Positions 13,646 to 17,347 of a DNA stretch of 17,347 nucleotides are shown one piece after another; within the stretch, counting starts at the first letter, position 1; each line of letters begins with the position of its first letter. Below the pieces are notes generated by a model. It saw only the letters and a list, made by a program, of their open reading frames with translations, was not told the origin of the DNA and did not search any database. The DNA is taken from assembly GCA_022793355.1 (NCBI GenBank), contig JAAWCR010000004.1, positions 1 through 17,347 on the forward strand, given 5' to 3'. Source of the stretch: Lawsonibacter sp. GTDB taxonomy: Bacteria; Bacillota; Clostridia; Oscillospirales; Oscillospiraceae. A program made the translations under genes and the position numbers.

Positions 13646-15055
13646 ATGAAACGCACCACCCTGATTTCCCCTGCGGACGTAGACCAGCAGCTGGAGCACT
13701 GCCAGGCGGTGGCCGCCCTCGCGGCCCAGTGGCCGGACAAGCCCCTGGCCTTTGTGGACACCTACGGTTGCCAGCAGAACGAGGCCGATTCCGAGCGTAT
13801 CCGGGGCTACCTGGCAAAAATGGGCTTCGGCTTTACAGACAACGAGGAGGAGGCCCGGATCATCGTCATCAACACCTGCGCCATCCGGGAGCACGCCGAG
13901 CATCGGGTATTCGGCAACGTGGGCGCCCTGGTCCACACCAAGCGCCGCCATCCGGAGCAGCTGATCTGCCTGTGCGGCTGCATGGCCCAGCAGCCCCGGG
14001 TGGTCCAGGCCATCCGGGAGTCCTACCGCCACGTGGACCTGGTATTCGGCCCTCATGTGCTGTGGAAATTCCCCGAGATGGTCCACACCCTCCTCACCCG
14101 CCGGAGCCGGATGTTCCTCACCCCCGACGAACCGGGGTCCATCGCCGAGGGCATTCCGGTGGTCCGCCAGGACAGGGTGCGGGCCTGGGTGTCCGTCATG
14201 TACGGCTGCAACAATTTCTGCTCCTACTGCGTGGTCCCTTACGTCCGGGGCCGGGAGCGCTCCCGGCGGCAGCCGGACATCCTAGCCGAGGTGCGCCAGC
14301 TTGTGGAGGAGGGCTATAAGGACATCACCCTGCTGGGGCAGAACGTCAACTCCTACGGCCGGGACCTGGACGAGGTCACCGACTTCTCCGACCTACTGGA
14401 GGCGGTGAACGCCATTCCCGGGGATTTCCTCATCCGGTTTATGACCTCCCACCCCAAAGACGCCACCCAGAAGCTCTTTGAAACCATGGCCCGGTGCGAA
14501 AAGGTGGCCCCGGTGCTCCATCTGCCTTTCCAGGCGGGGAACGACCGGGTGCTGAAGGTGATGAACCGCCGCCACACCCGGGGGGAGTATCTGGAAAAAA
14601 TAAGCCGCCTCAAGGAGCTGATTCCCGATATCGTCCTCACCTCCGACATCATTGTGGGCTTCCCGGGGGAGACCACCCGGGAGTTTGAGGATACCTTGAA
14701 GGTCCTGGAGGAGGTGCGGTTTGACGCCCTGTTCACCTTTATCTTCTCCCCCCGCCCCGGCACCCCGGCGGCGGAGATGGACGATCCCATGCCCAGGGAG
14801 GAGAAGCTGGCCAATTTTAACCGCCTCACTGCCCTTCAGGACAAAATTTCCGAGGAAAAGCACGCCGCCTATGTGGGCAGGACCCTCCGCTGCCTGATCG
14901 ATGCCCCCTCCGACGACGCCCGCTACGACTTCTCCGCCCGCACCCCCGGCAACCGCCTGGTCCGGGTGGCGGGCTCCGGAGCCCGACCCGGCCAGTTCCG
15001 GGATGTACGAATCACCGATTCCAACAAGTGGTCGCTGTCTGGAGAATTGGTGTAA
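13646..15055 (+). CDS. miaB: tRNA-2-methylthio-N6-dimethylallyladenosine synthase (MiaB)
   Basis: A 469-residue radical SAM methylthiotransferase that converts i6A37 to ms2i6A37 in tRNAs reading UNN codons. The N-terminal domain has the auxiliary-cluster cysteines Cys42 (DTYGCQQNEAD), Cys78 (INTCAIRE) and Cys112 (CLCGCMAQ). The radical SAM cluster motif is Cys188-x3-Cys192-x2-Cys195 (YGCNNFCSYCVVPYVRG). A C-terminal TRAM domain covers about 405-469. The QQNEAD and CVVPYVRG wording fits MiaB better than its paralogues RimO and MtaB. The ATG at 13646 is preferred over an in-frame TTG at 13634, because the latter lies inside the ribosome binding site. About 100 nt separate it from mutS, with no terminator seen, so they are likely co-transcribed. 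Confidence 0.95.
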   Translation: MKRTTLISPADVDQQLEHCQAVAALAAQWPDKPLAFVDTYGCQQNEADSERIRGYLAKMGFGFTDNEEEARIIVINTCAIREHAEHRVFGNVGALVHTKRRHPEQLICLCGCMAQQPRVVQAIRESYRHVDLVFGPHVLWKFPEMVHTLLTRRSRMFLTPDEPGSIAEGIPVVRQDRVRAWVSVMYGCNNFCSYCVVPYVRGRERSRRQPDILAEVRQLVEEGYKDITLLGQNVNSYGRDLDEVTDFSDLLEAVNAIPGDFLIRFMTSHPKDATQKLFETMARCEKVAPVLHLPFQAGNDRVLKVMNRRHTRGEYLEKISRLKELIPDIVLTSDIIVGFPGETTREFEDTLKVLEEVRFDALFTFIFSPRPGTPAAEMDDPMPREEKLANFNRLTALQDKISEEKHAAYVGRTLRCLIDAPSDDARYDFSARTPGNRLVRVAGSGARPGQFRDVRITDSNKWSLSGELV

Positions 15056-15153
15056 TTTCCCACCTGCGCGTTGTAAACAGCGGATCTTGTGATGCGGGTG
15101 GATGATATCACTCCTGCAAGAGCAGCCGAAAAAGAGAGAAAGAAGGAACCTCC

Positions 15154-17347
15154 ATGCCGGACCTCACCCCCATGATGCAGCAATATCTGGACATCAAGGC
15201 CCAGAACCCGGATTCCATTTTATTTTTCCGGCTGGGGGATTTTTACGAGATGTTCAACGAGGACGCCAAGCTGGTGTCCAAAGAGCTGGACCTGACCCTG
15301 ACCACCCGGGACCGGAACAAGCCGCCGGAGGAGCGCACCCCCATGTGCGGGGTGCCCTACCACTCCGCCGACAGCTACATCGCCCGGTTGATCGCCAAGG
15401 GCTATAAAATCGCCATCTGCGAGCAGACCGAGGACCCGGCCCAGGCCAAGGGTCTGGTGGACCGGGACATCATCCGGGTGGTCACGCCGGGTACGGTGAT
15501 CGCCTCCTCCATGCTGGAGGACAGCAAGAACAACTACATCTGCGCCGTCTGCGCCGACTCCACCGCCTTCGGCCTGTGCCTGTGCGACATCTCCACCGGG
15601 GAGGTGTACGCCTCCTCCTTCCCCGTGGCGGAGGAGGGCTTGGGCCATCTTCAGAACGAGCTGGCCCGCTTCCACCCCGCCGAGGCGGTGCTGTCCTCGG
15701 GGGCCTGGAACACCGATGGGCTGGTCCCCTTTTTAAAGGACCGGCTGGGCTGCCTGTGTGAGAACGGCGGCGAGGCCCGGTTCCGTGTCGGGGCGGCCCG
15801 TCCCCTGGCGGAGAAGCAGTTCAAAACCGGCCTGAATGGCATCCCCGTCCAGGATGAGGCGGCCCTCCAGGCCGTCGGGGGCCTTCTTGCCTACCTCTAC
15901 GAGACCCAAAAAACCGATTTGAGCCACATCTCCGCCCTCACCTACTACACTGCCGGGCAGTTTATGGAGTTGGACCTCACCGCCCGGCAGACCCTGGAGC
16001 TCACCGCCACCATGCGGGGCAAGGAGAAAAAGGGCTCTCTGCTTTGGGTGCTGGACAGGACTAAAACCGCCATGGGGGGGCGGCTCCTCCGGGGCTGGCT
16101 GGAGCGGCCCCTCCTCTCCCCCGCCCGGATCGCCCGGCGGCAGCAGGGGGTGGCCGGCCTGGTGGAGGACGCCATCACCCGGGAGGAGCTCTCCCTGGCC
16201 CTCCGGGAGGTCACCGACTTGGAGCGGCTGGCCGGTCGGGTGGTCTACGGCTCCGCCGGCAGCCGGGACCTGGCTGCCCTGTCCGCCGGGCTGGGGCGGC
16301 TGCCCCGCATCCGAAACCTCCTCGCCCCTTGCCCCTCCCCCCTCCTCCAGGAGCTGCGGGAGGAGCTGGACGACCTGCCCGAGCTGCGCGGTCTGCTGGA
16401 CAGTGCCCTGCGGGATGAGGAGGAAGCCCCCCTGCCCTTCTCGGTGCGGGAGGGGAACTTCATCCGCCCGGGCTATCACCCCAAGGTGGACGAGCTGCGG
16501 GATCTGCTCACCAACGCCAACGGCCACATCATCGACATGGAGGTCAAAACCAAGGAGCAGACCGGCATCAAGAATATGAAAATATCCTCCAACAAGGTAT
16601 TCGGCTACTACATCGAGGTAGCGAAGGCCCAGTCGGGGCTGGTCCCCGGCCACTGGACAAGGAAGCAGACCACGGTGAACGCTGAGCGTTACATCTCCCC
16701 CGAACTGAAGGAGCTGGAGCACGCCATCCTCTCCGCCCAGGACCAGGTCACCGCTCTGGAGTACCAGCTCTTCTGCGCGCTGAAACAGGCGGTCTGCGCC
16801 CAGGTGGACCGAATTCAAAGAACCGCCGCCGCCCTGGCCCAGGTGGATGTGCTCTGCTCCTTTGCCGCCGTGGCCGCCGCCAACAACTACTGTATGCCCC
16901 AGGTGGACAGCGACCACACACTGACCATTGTGGAGGGGCGGCATCCGGTGGTGGAGAAGATGCTGAAGGGGGCTCCCTTCGTCCCCAACGACACCCATAT
17001 GGACGGCGGGGACGACCTGGCCGCCATCATCACCGGCCCTAACATGGCGGGCAAGTCCACCTATATGCGCCAGGTGGCCCTCATTGTCCTCATGGCTCAG
17101 ATAGGCTCCTTTGTCCCCGCCCGCTCAGCCCACATCGGGGTAGTGGACCGGGTGTTTACCCGCATCGGGGCCAGCGACGACCTGGCCGCCGGCCAGTCCA
17201 CCTTTATGGTGGAGATGACCGAGGTGGCCGCCCTGCTCAACCACGCCACCAGTCAGTCGCTGCTTATCCTGGACGAGATCGGCCGGGGCACCTCCACCTA
17301 TGATGGCATGGCCATCGCCCGGGCGGTGCTGGAGCACTGCGCCGACC
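15154..17347 (+). CDS. mutS: DNA mismatch repair protein MutS, C-terminal end outside window
   Basis: The first 731 residues of an expected 850-870, running off the right edge. MutS recognises mismatches and small loops and recruits MutL. The mismatch-wedge motif is FFRLGDFYEMF with Phe30 and Glu32 (the Phe-x-Glu of Escherichia coli MutS). The core/lever domain has the conserved DRTKTAMGGRLLRGWLERPL. The ATPase domain shows Walker A GPNMAGKST (628-636) and Walker B LILDEIGRGTS (704-714). The start ATG at 15154 has AGAAGGA (15141-15147) 6 nt upstream. The frame is open throughout, so no damage is visible. mutL commonly follows in Clostridia but would be outside the window. The 15056-15153 gap holds no clear promoter or hairpin. 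Confidence 0.97.
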   Translation, partial: MPDLTPMMQQYLDIKAQNPDSILFFRLGDFYEMFNEDAKLVSKELDLTLTTRDRNKPPEERTPMCGVPYHSADSYIARLIAKGYKIAICEQTEDPAQAKGLVDRDIIRVVTPGTVIASSMLEDSKNNYICAVCADSTAFGLCLCDISTGEVYASSFPVAEEGLGHLQNELARFHPAEAVLSSGAWNTDGLVPFLKDRLGCLCENGGEARFRVGAARPLAEKQFKTGLNGIPVQDEAALQAVGGLLAYLYETQKTDLSHISALTYYTAGQFMELDLTARQTLELTATMRGKEKKGSLLWVLDRTKTAMGGRLLRGWLERPLLSPARIARRQQGVAGLVEDAITREELSLALREVTDLERLAGRVVYGSAGSRDLAALSAGLGRLPRIRNLLAPCPSPLLQELREELDDLPELRGLLDSALRDEEEAPLPFSVREGNFIRPGYHPKVDELRDLLTNANGHIIDMEVKTKEQTGIKNMKISSNKVFGYYIEVAKAQSGLVPGHWTRKQTTVNAERYISPELKELEHAILSAQDQVTALEYQLFCALKQAVCAQVDRIQRTAAALAQVDVLCSFAAVAAANNYCMPQVDSDHTLTIVEGRHPVVEKMLKGAPFVPNDTHMDGGDDLAAIITGPNMAGKSTYMRQVALIVLMAQIGSFVPARSAHIGVVDRVFTRIGASDDLAAGQSTFMVEMTEVAALLNHATSQSLLILDEIGRGTSTYDGMAIARAVLEHCAD

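Noticed and set aside
15056..15153. Possible hairpin CCACCTGC...GCGGGTGG between miaB and mutS
   Set aside because: The loop is over 25 nt, the pairing imperfect, and no T-tract follows.
1..17347. CRISPR arrays, tRNA or rRNA genes, riboswitches, phage or toxin-antitoxin modules
   Set aside because: I looked on both strands and found no regular repeat-spacer series, cloverleaf sequence, conserved riboswitch core or matching protein family.

Overview
The window looks like chromosomal DNA of a high-GC, endospore-forming Clostridia member. An Oscillospiraceae type (Flavonifractor/Lawsonibacter/Intestinimonas-like) is my best guess. The reasons are a spoIIP gene, a miaB-mutS pair, Gram-positive style ribosome binding sites (AAGGAGG), a high GC content outside one AT-rich patch, and a lipoprotein/MMPL/TetR module of the kind found in Firmicutes. 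The genus is inferred, not shown. I see no CRISPR array, tRNA, rRNA, transposase or phage gene.

Layout. (1) 1-560: the 3' part of spoIIP, followed by an intrinsic terminator (651-686). (2) 764-6273: a putative efflux/envelope module. It has a good sigma-A type promoter, a large secreted coiled-coil lipoprotein (850-3546), an MMPL/RND-family permease (3563-5674), and a convergent TetR regulator (complement of 5716-6273). A perfect hairpin lies between the convergent genes. (3) 6400-6605: a strong plus-strand terminator with no plus-strand gene of its own, then a promoter with a perfect 12-bp palindrome. (4) 6606-9409: a two-gene, translationally coupled operon for a PfkB-type sugar kinase (probably fructokinase) and a GH13_4 amylosucrase-type enzyme. 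(5) 9481-11397: ptsH and ptsI, the general PTS proteins HPr and Enzyme I. (6) 11398-12150: an AT-rich patch carrying one small lipoprotein gene on the minus strand, flanked by two nearly identical 30-nt hairpin repeats. (7) 12156-13480 (minus): pyrB, whose product carries an extra C-terminal zinc-binding tail resembling the zinc domain of PyrI, overlapping a small stand-alone TfoX C-terminal-domain gene. (8) 13646-17347 (plus): miaB (tRNA methylthiolation) and mutS (mismatch repair, cut by the window end).

How the parts may work together. The kinase/amylosucrase pair makes biochemical sense as intracellular sucrose use: sucrose gives alpha-1,4-glucan plus fructose, and fructose is phosphorylated. 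This needs a sucrose importer that delivers unphosphorylated sugar, and none lies in the window. HPr and Enzyme I just downstream would feed PTS permeases elsewhere; this HPr appears to lack the regulatory Ser46. The lipoprotein and MMPL protein probably form an envelope transport complex controlled by the TetR protein.

Most of the window is ordinary chromosome. I do not see a wholly new multi-gene system. The points most worth a second look are the amylosucrase operon, the PyrB zinc tail without the PyrI allosteric domain, the HPr residue change, the hairpin-flanked AT-rich patch, the lipoprotein partner of the MMPL permease, and the possible antisense read-through of tetR.
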